DNA from: Gymnopus androsaceus JB14
Lineage: Eukaryota > Basidiomycota > Agaricomycetes > Agaricales > Omphalotaceae
Assembly (NCBI GenBank): GCA_009733575.1
Contig: ML769390.1
Span: 434,001 to 498,000, forward strand
Direction: 5' to 3'
Length of the DNA: 64,000 bases
In this document: positions 53,595-64,000 of the stretch, piece by piece
Layout: each line of letters begins with the position of its first letter
Numbering within the stretch: the first letter of the stretch is position 1
Translations under genes and position numbers: made by a program
The notes under the pieces: generated by a model
Told to the model about the DNA's origin: nothing
The model's database searches: none
What the model saw: only the letters and a program-made list of their open reading frames with translations

Positions 53595-55976
53595 ATGTCG
53601 CTACTATCTGACGCAGAGTCTGACTCTGAATTTCGACTTACCATTAATGAACACTACGCCCAAGCGTTCCAGTATAAGAAAGAGCGCGAAGAGCTCGAAC
53701 AATGTTCGTGCATTCTTCGCTTGAAGAATATGTTGAATTAATCATTCTTTTACAGTGAAACTAAAGTACGGCTCCGATGCAGAGGAAGTAAATTCAGAGT
53801 CTGACTCTGAGGAAGACGAATCGGAGGACGAGGATGGCGAAGAACTGACTCCTGCAGTGGACGCCGCTATTCTTCGTACATTAGCACGCATAAAACGGAA
53901 AGATCCAGAAATATACAACTCTAAAACTGGGGTTTTTGAAGGCACGTTTGCTCGGTTTTAACTCGATATCTATCCTAATATCTTAAAAGAGGAACAGAAA
54001 AAGCTGGGGCCAGCTAAACCCATCGCTAAACAACCCAAAGTCAAGGTATATTCTTTTCATGGTTGAAACCACCCCAAGTTATTAAATGCCTCCAGTCAAA
54101 ACCTGTTACAATGCGCCAAGCCGCATTAGAAGCCCAGCTTGAACCCGACTCTCGTTCGCCGTCACCGGAACCACTGACCCATGCCGAGGAACAGCGTCGC
54201 CTCCGGAACGAAACCATTGCTGCTTTCCACCAGGACGGCAACGACAATGGTGATGGCGACGATCTATTCGTACCTCGAGAAAAAACCAAGGATGAGCAGG
54301 AAAGAGAAGAAGAAGAATACCGCTCTTTCTTAGAACGCGAAGTGGGCGGAGACCTAAAGGCTCTCGTCGCGGTCGAAGAAAGCATATGGAAGGATGAGCC
54401 TACTTCGCAAACGGTAAACGATAAAAAGAAGAAGAAGAAAAAGAGTAAAGACTCTGGTAAAGGTGATGAAGACGATCAAGAGTTCCTCATGAAGTATGTT
54501 TCCCGGTCACTCGATCTGCGCTCATACATTAAACTCCCTCATTCAGCTACATTCTTAACCGGGGATGGATTGACCGCTCAGCACATCGCGTGCCGACATA
54601 TAAAGAAGTCATCTCCTCAAAAAGTAAAGGGAAGGGCAAGGCTGTAGAGGAGGAGGATGATTCTCCCGACGGAAATGATGCACTCCCCATGACCGATTCG
54701 GAAGGAGAAGAGGAATTCGAAGACATTGTCGACCGTTTCGAGAGCTCTTATAACTTCCGATTCGAGGAACCGTAAGCTTCACACACCTTTCATATGTTAA
54801 TGTACGTTCCTAACTTGCCCTTTAGTGACGCCGCTGTCATTCAAACGCACCCTCGTAACATTCCGTCCCTTGTTCGTCGAGAAGATACGACAAGAAAGGA
54901 GGCCCGTGAACGAAAGAAGAAACGGCAAGAAGAAGAAATACAGAAGAAACGCGAGGAGGTAAAACGACTGAAGACGCTAAAAATGCAAGAGCTACGAGCC
55001 AAGCTCGACCGCATAGGTAAACAGGGTGGCAAAAACTTGGAAGATGATCCCGGTACGTTCTACCTACTTTTGAATACTCAGGATTTATTTATTTCGTCTA
55101 TAATAGCTTTACGAGATCTGGACCTCGAGGGTGACTGGGATCCTGAAGCGCACGATCGTCAAATGGAGGGTCTTTATGGCGACGACGCTGCTTATGACGA
55201 AGACGGAAAACCCATTTGGGACGACGATATTGATATTGGTGATATAGCACAAGACGTTGACGAGGAAGCCCCGAACAAAAAGAAGAAAAAGAAGAAACAG
55301 AAAGACAGGGACGGGGATGATAATGATGGGGTGGACTTGGATGCCATGGACGCCGATGTTGAACAAGCTGTTGATGATGACGAGTGGGACGGGACTGAGG
55401 AGATGCGGAAACGAAAGGTGGAAGAATACATGGACGAAGTTTATGGCCTGGACTTCAATGACATGGTACGTCAACTTATGAGGCTATATGTTACAACTTG
55501 TTAAAAATGCTGTATAGGTCGGCGGAATGCCTACAAGGTTCCACTATACACATATCGAATCAGAAAACTTCCACCTTACGCCAGCAGAGATCTTGATGGC
55601 GACGGATGCCGAGCTCAACGAGTACATCGGTATCAAAAAGTTCGCGCCCTACAGAAAAGATGGCAAGTGGGATTCTAATAGGGGTGATCGGTTGAAAGAA
55701 TTGAAGAAGAAGATTGGTGAGAGGGGGTATGGCGGAGATGCAGTTCAGGACGAGAAGCCTGCCAAGAAGCGAAAGGGTAAGAAGGAGAGGATGAAGATGA
55801 AGGCAGATCCGGATGCAGGAGGAGAAGAGGAGACTCCCGCAGAGCTTACAACGACTGGTAAGAAGCGAGAGAGGTCAAAGGAGGATAAAGAAGATGAAGC
55901 GGAGGAGGCATCAACGCAGAAGAAAAGACGTAGACGACACAACAAGAAGAAAGATCGTGATGAAGTTGATGCATGA
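53595..55976 (+). CDS. KRI1: KRI1, ribosome biogenesis factor (40S pathway)
   Basis: Nucleolar protein that binds KRR1 in early 40S assembly. Exon 1 (53595-53703) reads MSLLSDAESDSEFRLTINEH. Exon 2 starts at 53756 (YGSDAEEVNSESDSEEDESE) and continues AILRTLARIKRKDPEIYNSK and GVFEEEQKK. Then VTMRQAALEAQLE, EFLMNYILNRGWIDRSAHRV, YNFRFEEP and IPSLVRREDTTRKEARERKK follow, with KLDRIGKQGG, the acidic IWDDDIDIGDIAQDVDEEAP, YGLDFNDMVGGMPTRFHY, LNEYIGIKKFAPYR and a Lys-rich tail ending DRDEVDA. All exons join in frame. One intron (53942-53989) uses a GC donor. The full family domain order is present at about 710 aa. Its first ~240 bp were copied twice upstream within the tandem array. Co-located with DUF7330-like C through a divergent promoter. 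Confidence 0.95.
53942..53989 (+). other. GC-AG intron in KRI1
   Basis: Only splicing GAAG/GCACGT..AAAAG/AGGAACAG restores the conserved reading SKTGVFEEEQKK. The donor dinucleotide is GC, not GT, and the intron is 48 nt with TAAC and CTAAT branch-like motifs. An uncorrected frame would end at TAA about 18 nt into the intron. Confidence 0.75.
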
Positions 55977-56418
55977 TACATCTAGGCCTGAAAACAACTT
56001 TAAAAGTGTCCATGCCTGGGATTTGGGGTCGTGGTTGGGAGGGCTATTTTGCCTGTACCCCATTTTTTGTAAAGCTATACTTTTAATTGAATTCATCGTT
56101 ATCCCCTGCAAATGGTACACTGTACAGCATCGAAAAATAGAGTCAGTCGTCGAGTGAAATGATTGCCGGCACCGTCAACGTTGACGAGGCCTGAATGGTC
56201 AAGATGGAGATAATGGATTTTAATTGAATGGCATTCTATGAGATTCTGTTTTCGTGCTCCCACACTACTTATTTAACTTAAAAACTAAAACTGGCAGACT
56301 ACATACCATTTTTTTTTTCATCCCACCTCCTCCATCGGCACCTTCCCTCAGGTCGTAGGCATCGTAGACCTTTCCACTCTCCCTACTCTCTGACCTGCGA
56401 ACCAGATCGTGATAACGC
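55977..56418. other. Intergenic between KRI1 and the NTF2-like gene
   Basis: AT-rich with a T-run at 56309-56318. No gene seen. Confidence 0.45.
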
Positions 56419-57048
56419 ATGTCTAACCCATTCTGGGTTCCCTCATCGTTGATTTATGTTCCACCAAACGATCCATCTCCCAACCTCCAAGCTGCCCTTG
56501 CCTACATAGATGCTCGAAACAATTGGTTTTCTAGCGCGGACTGCGTGTCTGCCGTCGAACGAATGATGTCCATGTTTGACGAGGACCTTGAGCATCGTAT
56601 TCTTCCGCGATCCCTAGAGAGGCCGGTTCTCAACAAGAGCCAATACAAAGTCTACGTGAATGAGCTGTTGCGTTTCATTCGCGAGTATACGGTGCGTAAA
56701 CTGTTTCCCAAGCTATAGGTTGAGTTTAACTTGTTCCCTAGATTTCGTTACATGAAGTCACGGAGACGATAGACAATTCGATCATTATTCATGTGCGTAC
56801 CCATCTTGCAGATCGTTGCCAATTCTCTCCAACCACTGCACTTGTAGGCGTCTTCAGTCGGAACAGGCTTGAGTGGAGCCAAGTTCTCGAATGAATATAT
56901 GATTTTTCTGCACATGAAGCCATCGGACAACCCAGAGGAGCTGCCCAAAATATCGAAGGTGAAAGAATTTGTTGACAGTAAACATACCGTCGAATTCTTT
57001 CGAGAGGAGAGACGAAGAGTTGGAGCCGCAGTCGGGGCACAATCATGA
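56419..57048 (+). CDS. NTF2-like (SnoaL-type) fold protein
   Basis: Three exons: 56419-about 56690 (MSNPFWVPSSLIYVPPND, LAYIDARNNWFSSADCVSAV, YKVYVNELLRFIREYT), then about 56742-56790 (ISLHEVTETIDNSIIIH) and about 56848-57048 (ASSVGTGLSGAKFSNEYMIF, then KVKEFVDSKHTVEFF and GAAVGAQS stop). Helices followed by a curved sheet, with the closing strand pattern EYMIFLHM..KISKVKEFVDS, fit the NTF2/SnoaL fold. About 175 aa. Such small proteins in fungi range from polyketide cyclases and dehydratases to stress proteins, and no catalytic His or Asp can be assigned here. The last two exons are short and were recovered by splicing. Convergent with the next gene. Confidence 0.65.
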
Positions 57049-57169
57049 TACCTACACATTCAATAGAAGGTTCAGGCTAGAAGCGTTTTTGCATATATCT
57101 ACATATAAAAGAACATATTCGTCGATAGCGTCGTAACCAGACATCAGAAGCAAAACAAGAACTCGTAGC

Positions 57170-58213
57170 TCAGATAACATAGACGTTCTCTTTCGCGACC
57201 TTGTAGCCCTCTAGCTTCCTAAAATATTCAGCACGTTTCTGCCGTTCAGTGGCCCATTCCTAAATATGACATGATAAGCAATTGAGATGTACAAAGCAGA
57301 TGAAACCTACAGATTCAACATCATCCTCGTCGCTCTCCTCTTTGGCACGCTTTAACGCCTTCCGAGGCCTGGGACCATCGCTGGGAGAGCCACCTCTCGG
57401 TACCTGAGCCCGGGCAGATCTGGCTCTCCTCCGAGTTGCTCTCTTAGGCAAGAGTGCCTTTAAATCTCGGGCCAGTGCCTCAGGGGAGACTGAGTTGTCA
57501 CTGCGATATTTCTTGTTTCGTCCCCTTCCGGCTTTTGATTTCGGCCGTTTATCTTCGAGATCGCCACCATCAATATCATCGGCATTCTCGGTGTCGTCAC
57601 TGATGTCCGTAGCTTCGTAGGATTGCTTTGTAACACGACGAGGCTTCGCGGGAGAAGGTGAACTCGGAAGGGAAGGTGATTTAGTGCTGACTGGACGTTT
57701 GCCCACACGCTGCTTATGCGGAGAACGAGGTACTTTGAGCGAGCGGGTAACGACGGGAAGAAGAGGAGCTTTAGGAGCTTTCGATACCGCGGTAGAGCGC
57801 TGAATGCGTTCGACCTTCAGCTTTGCTTCAAGAGCAAAGAAGCCAAATGGATCCGAATTCCTAGAAAGCAAGCCAACTTCTTCTTTCACATTCTCGCCTT
57901 CGTCCAGCATCCCATAAACCTCGGACTCAAAATCGCGTTTGTCCTCAACCTCATCGGCTTCATAAAATGGTTTCTCAATTGATTTTGATTCAGCTACACC
58001 ATCGGACGTTGGAACCGGAAGAAAGTCCTGAGGTAATTGAGAAGAAGATGATGCGAAAGGAGAAGATGGAGGAAGAGGAGAAGAAGGTCGTATTTGTGCA
58101 GGAGTAGCTGCAGATTTCGCTTTCAGCCGCACTCCAAGCGCGCCTCTCGGTGCTTTGCCCTTGCGCTTTGGTCGCACAGCAGCGGTAGCGGTAGAGGTCT
58201 CTTTCTTCGGCAT
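57170..58213 (-). CDS. Basic, disordered nuclear-type protein with conserved C-terminal tail
   Basis: One long exon from 58213 (MPKKETSTATAAVRPKRKGK) and a short last exon ending ENVYVI at 57170. Rich in Lys, Arg, Ser and Pro with several basic clusters (RATRRRARSARAQVPRGG), so probably DNA- or chromatin-associated. Three islands look conserved: SDPFGFFALEAKLKVERIQR, ALARDLKALLPKR, and the final WATERQKRAEYFRKLEGYKV followed by ENVYVI. About 345 aa. I know the look of this arrangement from other basidiomycete genomes but cannot name the family. The start codons of this gene and the GH71 gene are only 119 bp apart, so they may share a promoter. Confidence 0.65.
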
Positions 58214-58332
58214 AGCGATGATGAAGGTCGAGTTGAACTTGAGGACAGTGTCACGTGACTGGCACGTGATCGTGGAGTAGTAAAGGGAATTAGCGCTGAT
58301 GGGCGCTTTACTCCTTCACCTTGATCACTCAA

Positions 58333-60089
58333 ATGAAGACCTCGAAGCTTGTTTTCGCGCAGTAAGAGCTGCCGTACAGGATCTCTAGAAGGGAACTTAC
58401 TATTTTGCAGCTTTATGGTTGGAAATACCTATGTAAGGAAATGCAACTATGAGCTTTTGGAATCAATTCAAGTTCGACACCTGTAAAGCCGTATAGTATC
58501 CAGGACTGGCTTGAAGACATCGAATTAGCTCACGCCAATAATATGTACGACAGAAAATCAGAAAAGTTCATCGGAATCAGTCGCTAATTTCATACCAGCG
58601 ACGGATTTGCCTTGAATATAGGAAAGGAGCCCTGGCAAATGGATAGAGTTGCCGACTGTTTTGTAGCTGCTTCGAGAACTAGGGTACCTTTTTGGTTCTT
58701 CTTCAGCTTCGATATGAGGTTAGATAACTCTTTCTTTTTCTCCTTGCATCTCCTAAATCACACTAGTTCAATACCCTCCGAAACAAAGGATGATGTTCAC
58801 TTGCTGTGCTCATATCTTGAAAATTTCGGCCAGAGCGAACGAATGCTTCATTACGCCCATGGCCTGCTCGTCTCCACTTTTGCTGGAGAACGAAGTTCAT
58901 TCCAGCAACCTACATTGGACAGTGCGTGGAGCTTCGTGAAAGAGCGTCTTTCATCAGCAATCCAATCTCCGGTCTGTATTTCGTGGATTCTTCATTCGAC
59001 ATGAGGAGCTGAACCAATACTGTCAGATTCATTATGTGCCGTCACTCTTTATTGACCCCGAGTTGTACTCCAAAATGAAATCTCTAGACGGTGCTTTTAA
59101 TGTCAGTATATTAATGAGACTACACCTTTCAAGCATCGTTCAAAGTTTTGACCTTTTTCGATTCAGTGGAATGGAAGCTGGCCTCTACATCTAGACTCAG
59201 ACTCTCCTCGCCGGGAAATTGAATGTCCTGTGCTAGAAACCGACATGAATCACATAACGAAACCTCAAAGGACGTACGTTCATGTCTGCAGTATCTCCTT
59301 GGTTCTTCACGCATTACGGTGTCGATAGCTGGAACAAAAATGTGGGTTTCCTTTTTTGCCATCACGACTCCCATGAATCCAACCATTACTCAGTGGATCT
59401 ATCGAGGAGATGACTGGCTGTTCGTAAGACGTTGGGAGCAACTTATCGCAATGCGAGATCAAATTGACATTGTTCAAATAATCTCTTGGAATGGTGAGAA
59501 TCCTTTTTGTCCTAGTATTATGCTGATACGCGAATTTCTAGACTATGGCGAATCTCACTATATCGGTCCTATCAAAGGCGCACAACCCAACTCCCAGGCT
59601 TGGGTTGACGGGTATCCTCACGATGCCTGGCTGAAGCTGACTGCATACTTCAGCCGAGCTTTCAAAGAAGGTCAATATCCTTTGATTGACAAAGACCAGA
59701 TATTTGCATGGGCTCGACCCCATCCCCGCAATGCAGTTGCCACTAACGATCCCGTTCCTCGTCCTAATCATGCAAATCTGGTGAATTATTTTCTCCGAGT
59801 CGAAGGTTAATGCGCTAATTTTCTCCGCATACAGACCGATGATAAATTGTGGGTAGTTGTATTTGCAAAGACTGCTGCCACGATTTCAATGTACGGGAAA
59901 GGTGATGTGAAGGTAGTCGACGTGCGCGCCGGATTCACGAAATTGTTTCGGTCGTTGGAGCCCGGTGATGGAATAAAAGTCGAGATGGAGCGCAACGGGA
60001 TTATCGTGGCTGAATGTTCACCGGTAGAATTTAAATTCGAAGCTCGGCCACTAGTGTACAATTTTAATGCCTTCGTAACTTGCTCTTAA
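58333..60089 (+). CDS. Alpha-1,3-glucanase (mutanase), GH71 (one frame break)
   Basis: Endo-hydrolase of alpha-1,3-glucan, used in fungal wall remodelling or mycoparasitism. Exon 1 (MKTSKLVFAH) joins to FMVGNTY; there is no clear signal peptide, so an upstream exon may exist. Then DGFALNIGKEPWQMDRVADC, FFFSFDMSSIPSETKDD, HYAHGLLVSTFAGERSSFQQ, VPSLFIDPELYSKMKSLDGA, WNGSWP, SPWFFTHYGVDSWNKN, WIYRGDDWLFVRRWEQLIAM, VQIISWNDYGESHYIGPIKG and the C-terminal beta domain ending VYNFNAFVTCS. About eight introns. Around 59246-59265 one extra base separates LETDMNH from LKGRTFMSAVSPWFF, the only break seen. Catalytic acids lie in the DFA/WNDYGES regions of the family. Family certain; activity depends on the break being an error. 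Confidence 0.9.
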
Positions 60090-61602
60090 ACATAGTCATT
60101 ATTCAAAAATCAAAACTCGAGCTCGGCAATGTCATGAGGATAGGAAATACTGAAGATACGGTTCTGCGCTGCCTTGAAAAGTCATTATAATTATCAGTCT
60201 GTATACTGCATCTATGTCAAAGCTAACATCAAATTCAGAATGTTCGGCTCCCATTTTCCTCACTATCACCGTCCAAGTCGTCTCCCTCGAACCTATTAAT
60301 TGTGTGGAGGTTCGTGGAAGAAATCTCACTTTGTGTCCATTTCAGTCCATCGCCAGAAACGAGCAAAAATAGAGACTCTCGAAAGAGTCAGGCAGACTCG
60401 ACAACCATAGTCAAAGTAGGGACAACGAAGAAGCTGCATTCGCGCATGTGGGAGAAATAGCTGCGAAGGCTGCGAGATACTGTGCGATGGAGACAGATTT
60501 CTGCCGAAAGAGATCTAAGCTTGGACACAGATGTGGTTCGATGATAGGTTGTCGAGACAAAAATTATCTGCGCCGGGCCAATGCTTCGATCTCGGGATCC
60601 GAATGGAAGCTGGAGTGGAGTAGTGTGTTCCAAGTGATAAGTTGGCTCTCCATTTTGCTCTACAGACGTGGTATAAAGGTAGAACTGTTGTGTATAAGAC
60701 GGTACTATCGGCGCATGTATGGCTCTCAAATCGATCGGTTACTTTCGCTACCAGCTGAGCGATGGCAGCATGTAAAGTCGCCTCGGCATCGAGGCGGGGG
60801 ACGGTGAGCACGAAAAACGGTCTTCTATCCATCGGAAGCTTTAAGGGTCCAAATCTGTTGGAATAATCCAACTCGAAACTATCTGCTAACTCCGCAGATA
60901 GTTCATTCTGGAAATGACTGTGAGAGCTACAGTGTCGGAAAGGACTGCATTAATACCTAGCCCGTCGAAGTCGAAAATCATATGCTTGCTGTCGAAGATG
61001 CAATGAAAGGCTGCATCATCCTCATGTGGCGAATTCGCTCATATGGGCTCAGTTCAAGCTGAACGCCGAACACCAAACACTTCGTGTGCCTTGCAACAAT
61101 TGACGTGGTAGTTGTGGTAAGCGTTGAGAACGTTAGGGTCCACCGGAGGCGGGGGAGGCAGCTTGCAGCGAAGGAATGACGTCCATATGGGTTAAAGACT
61201 GGCAAGCTGAATGTCAGACAGATCAGTTCTCCATCGAATAGTGGTCGAGATCGATTTCATACATCCATTCGATCCATATATTTCCAGGCGCTTTCTGATA
61301 CGAATCCTTCAATTAGCGTTCATTGAACCCAATTGAACTCCTCTTTTCTTCGCCGCCATACGCCTCGAATTCTCTGGAGCAGACAACTCGGCAGCGACCT
61401 TGATTGAGTCTTGACACCAGATATGCGTCGTACTAATTGAAGATGACGTCTTTGTAACGATAAACGGAACTCTGTAGTGCCCATAGATGATGTTGCATAG
61501 CTAGCCGCCTTGTAGTAAGAGAATGGTTGCTCAATGCTGCTGGCGCGCCAATGAGTCAATGCGTTGCCGGTTTACCGGCAGTACCATCTGTTCATTACTC
61601 TC
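60090..61602. other. 1.5-kb interval without an assignable gene
   Basis: Several overlapping short frames exist on both strands. On the minus strand one reads KLPPPPPVDPNVLNAYHNYH with two Cys and His nearby (about 61080-61170), and another reads YERIRHMRMMQPFIASS (about 61010-61060). They have protein-like composition but no clear start, end or family. It could hold a decayed gene. Confidence 0.35.
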
Positions 61603-64000
61603 ATGCAAAGGCCTCAGGATGCTGAAGTAGGCGCTATACAGTTGACATTTGTCGTGGCTCTAATCTTACATTCATATCAAGTCAGTGTATTCCAAAGCCA
61701 CCAAATCCGAGATATCGCAAAATTACGACTCAGCCTTTGGTCTGTACATCAAAGCTGCAGAATCTTTCCTTAACCTCTGTCGATCTGCTTCTGCAACCGA
61801 AAACGAGAAATTGCAGTGGAAGAAAAGCGCTAGCAGAGCGCTAGAAAGGGCTGAAAGAATAAAACAAATCACCGTGAAGCCAAGCCAAAGTTCGGGTTCC
61901 GGAACATCAAAACAATCCGATTTAGTGACGAAACTTACGCCAGTCGCTGTAGATTATTTCTCCCCTGGTGCGGTCGGTTTCTTTCATTTCCTGGAACTCC
62001 TTTCTCACTTGAACTCCAGAGGAACAGTCGTACGTATTGAAGAAGGGGAGCAATGTTAATGGGATAGTGTTTCCCTCGTGGCACGAGAAGCAGGCTGGAC
62101 TTTCATCGTGAGTGAATCGGATTGAAGTCTGGGTCGTGTGCCTAATATATATGTTGCCATAGGGTTCAAAAGCAACCCAAGCTTTCATCTCTTCAAATTC
62201 AGTCCTCGCCAGTTTGGAGAATTGATAACGAAGATGTTCTTACAGAAGATCGGTTTATATCTCCTCACGACATATCTCAGAATATCGTGACCGACTGCTC
62301 GGTTTGTGCCTCTATATCTTGCTGCCTCGAGCATGATAGACGCTTTGGCTCAAATGTGAGTATAGTAGTCATCATCGGGAGTTTGTAACGGTTCGAAAAT
62401 TCCCAACTTAGCTCGCGAAATCCATTATACATGCATCTAGTTCCAAGTCTGCAACATCATTAAGGTCTCAGGGAGACCGTCTTTATGACCTCAAGTTGCT
62501 CTACAATGGTGACTGGAGAAGAGTGAGATTATCGAGCCTTTAATACTCTGATTAAAAATGTTGATGTTCTTATGACCCAGATCAGTAAGCCGCGCTTCAA
62601 TGTTGTCCCTAGACCTACCAATGAAGTTCTCCAGGGATCGATGGTCAATTGCCCTACAATCCAGAATCAGGAGTTCCACTATGCTTGACTTGCAAGGCGC
62701 CCGATACAGGTCAACCCCCCTCGAAGAAATCGGTGATTTCCTGGCCAAGTATCCTCGAGAAAGGAGTGAGTGATTCGGGGCATCCTGTTCTCAGCTATTA
62801 ACATGCAAGCTTCAGTACATGGTGTTGATGGGTGGATATGATTTTCCCGGATCGTAAGATTTTCACATTTACAAAACTCTGCGTGCTACTGCTAGAGCTC
62901 ACTGCATCTCCTAGAAACTCTGCAATCGATCTGCAGTAGGTCGAATATCTTAGATATTCACCTCTTCTCACTCGAAAATTAGCGCTTTAACAGGTTGGAT
63001 TCCAGAACATATTGATATCAAAAGGTATGTGGTCCTTCCCGATCCCGTCCAAATGTCTTGGCGACGTACTCTTTCCTAGGTCAAACTTTGAAGGCGAAAA
63101 GACTTGGACTAGAATCCTAGAGGGCTTTGTGGGCGGACGCTGTATGTTGACTTTTGGAACCGGCTCCAACGCTAACATTCGCTGGAGAGATGCCAGCCTT
63201 CTCTCAACGCACAGTTATGCTGTAATTGGTGAGTAAACTTATGGTCTAGTTCTTTCACACTAAACGACCCTGGTAGATGTGCGCGAAGAGGAGACTGGGC
63301 GTTTCGTTACAATCCTCGATTCCTGGGTTCATTCTGAATCTGCTGATGCCGTACTTGGCCCAAGTGTGTTTGTTTTTCCTAGAACGTTTTCTCAATTAAT
63401 CATTGCTATTGACAGATGTGCTTGAGATCCCCTGGTTAGATGTACTTGACGTCTTCGATGGGATATATCTCAACTGGGACCCTCAAGTATGGCCTTCGAA
63501 GCTAACGTATCATGCGTGAGTGCTACATAGCTCTCACCTCAAACTGCTAGTTCTTTACATGTCACGATTCAGAATCTGGAGAGCGAGAACGGACAAGAAA
63601 GGTCAGTTACTACACATCCTCTCTGACTATGGGTTACCTCACAATTTTGCAGCCTGCACTCATCATGTTCGTGCCAAGATTCAAAGCACTGGGTCTGATG
63701 GCGGAGAAATATGGGTGTTACTTACCAGACATGTCAACGATACCAGAAAACCTGCAACTTTTATTGCTTGCAACGTTGAAGTTGTAGATGACGAGGCTGG
63801 CTGTTCTATCGTATGCAATAAACAAAAGTTATCAAATAAGGTACGGTTATTGACGATGGATGAAAATCTTGACCCTGATGTTGTTTTTTTTTCTGCCAGG
63901 GAACTTACACCAACAATCCTCATGTTTTAGTGCGTGATATCCCCTTTCCCCGCAAATGCCTTCAACTAACAAAATGTAAAGACTAGGACCAAGATCCCAC
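61603..64000 (+). CDS. PalB/RIM13-type calpain-like cysteine protease with MIT domain (cut by window end)
   Basis: Signalling protease of the ambient-pH (Rim/Pal) pathway, acting with ESCRT-III at the plasma membrane. A short first exon (MQRPQDAE, 61603) joins to the MIT domain: VYSKATKSEISQNYDSAFGL, YIKAAESFLNLCRSAS, ALERAERIK. LTPVAVDYFSP, EEQSYVLKKGSNVNGIVFPS and HDISQNIVTDCSVCASISCC (catalytic Cys in the TDCSVCAS block) follow, then KGYMVLMGGYDFPGS, GWIPEHIDIKR, SNFEGEKTWTRILEGF, WRDASLLSTHSYAVI (catalytic His) and TILDSWVHSES. After VLEIPWLDVLDVFDGIYLNW the calpain-type beta domain begins (AKIQSTGSDGGEIWVLLTRH) and continues past 64000. More than ten introns. No break seen. The MIT domain would bind ESCRT-III tails. 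Confidence 0.9.

Larger units (their letters stand above)
49255..53836. repeat. Tandem unit 3 (F-box 5' fragment - secreted triple-repeat gene - DUF7330-like C - KRI1 5')
   Basis: Rightmost unit, which continues without a break into the complete KRI1 gene. Between the F-box fragment and the DUF7330-like terminal exon, where unit 1 has about 60 bp, it holds about 1.75 kb with the secreted triple-repeat gene. Confidence 0.8.

Noticed and set aside
55192..55474. Minus-strand frames rich in Phe/Ser opposite KRI1
   Set aside because: They are antisense shadows of Lys/Glu/Asp codon runs in KRI1.

Overview
The window is nuclear DNA of a filamentous basidiomycete, most likely an agaricomycete. Genes are cut by many introns of about 45-60 nt with GT-AG ends. 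Families typical of mushrooms are present: LysM proteins, F-box proteins with coiled-coil N termini, GH35 and GH71 secreted hydrolases, and a membrane glycoprotein family resembling DUF7330. No tRNA, rRNA or CRISPR array was found by eye.

Region 1 (1-10 kb) holds the 3' end of a UDP-glycosyltransferase (UGT), an acidic disordered protein, a GH35 beta-galactosidase, a decayed UGT tail and a lanosterol-synthase-type oxidosqualene cyclase (OSC). A 5'-truncated LINE with a 16-bp target duplication lies in the OSC upstream region. Region 2 (10-23 kb) is a segmental duplication of LysM remnant, protein-kinase-like gene and KDEL receptor (ERD2). Units 1 and 3 are near full length and well preserved. 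A degraded partial unit, a small TA-flanked inverted-repeat element and a foldback element lie between or beside them. Both ERD2 copies and two kinase-like copies look intact.

Region 3 (23.7-41.1 kb) is mostly ordinary genome: a TM198-like membrane protein, a membrane J-protein, a second UGT convergent with the first, flavocytochrome b2 divergent from the exosome nuclease DIS3, MDM35, a coiled-coil protein, and a C2-like protein recovered here by joining exons. Region 4 (41.4-56 kb) is a tandem triplication of a unit made of an F-box 5' part, a DUF7330-like gene and a KRI1 5' part. The leftmost unit keeps the complete F-box gene and the rightmost keeps the complete KRI1. Each unit carries different extra DNA: a 1.4-kb AT-rich insertion, a small orphan gene, or a secreted protein built of three Cys-containing repeats.

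Region 5 (56-64 kb) holds an NTF2-like protein, a basic nuclear-type protein divergent from a GH71 alpha-1,3-glucanase, and the start of a PalB/RIM13-type calpain with a MIT domain, cut by the window end.

Single-base frame breaks occur in GH35, OSC, UGT-2, DIS3, GH71, the F-box gene and one DUF7330-like copy, and very densely in the partial unit of region 2. Many lie in homopolymers. A break in DIS3, essential in yeasts, suggests that at least some are consensus errors rather than mutations.
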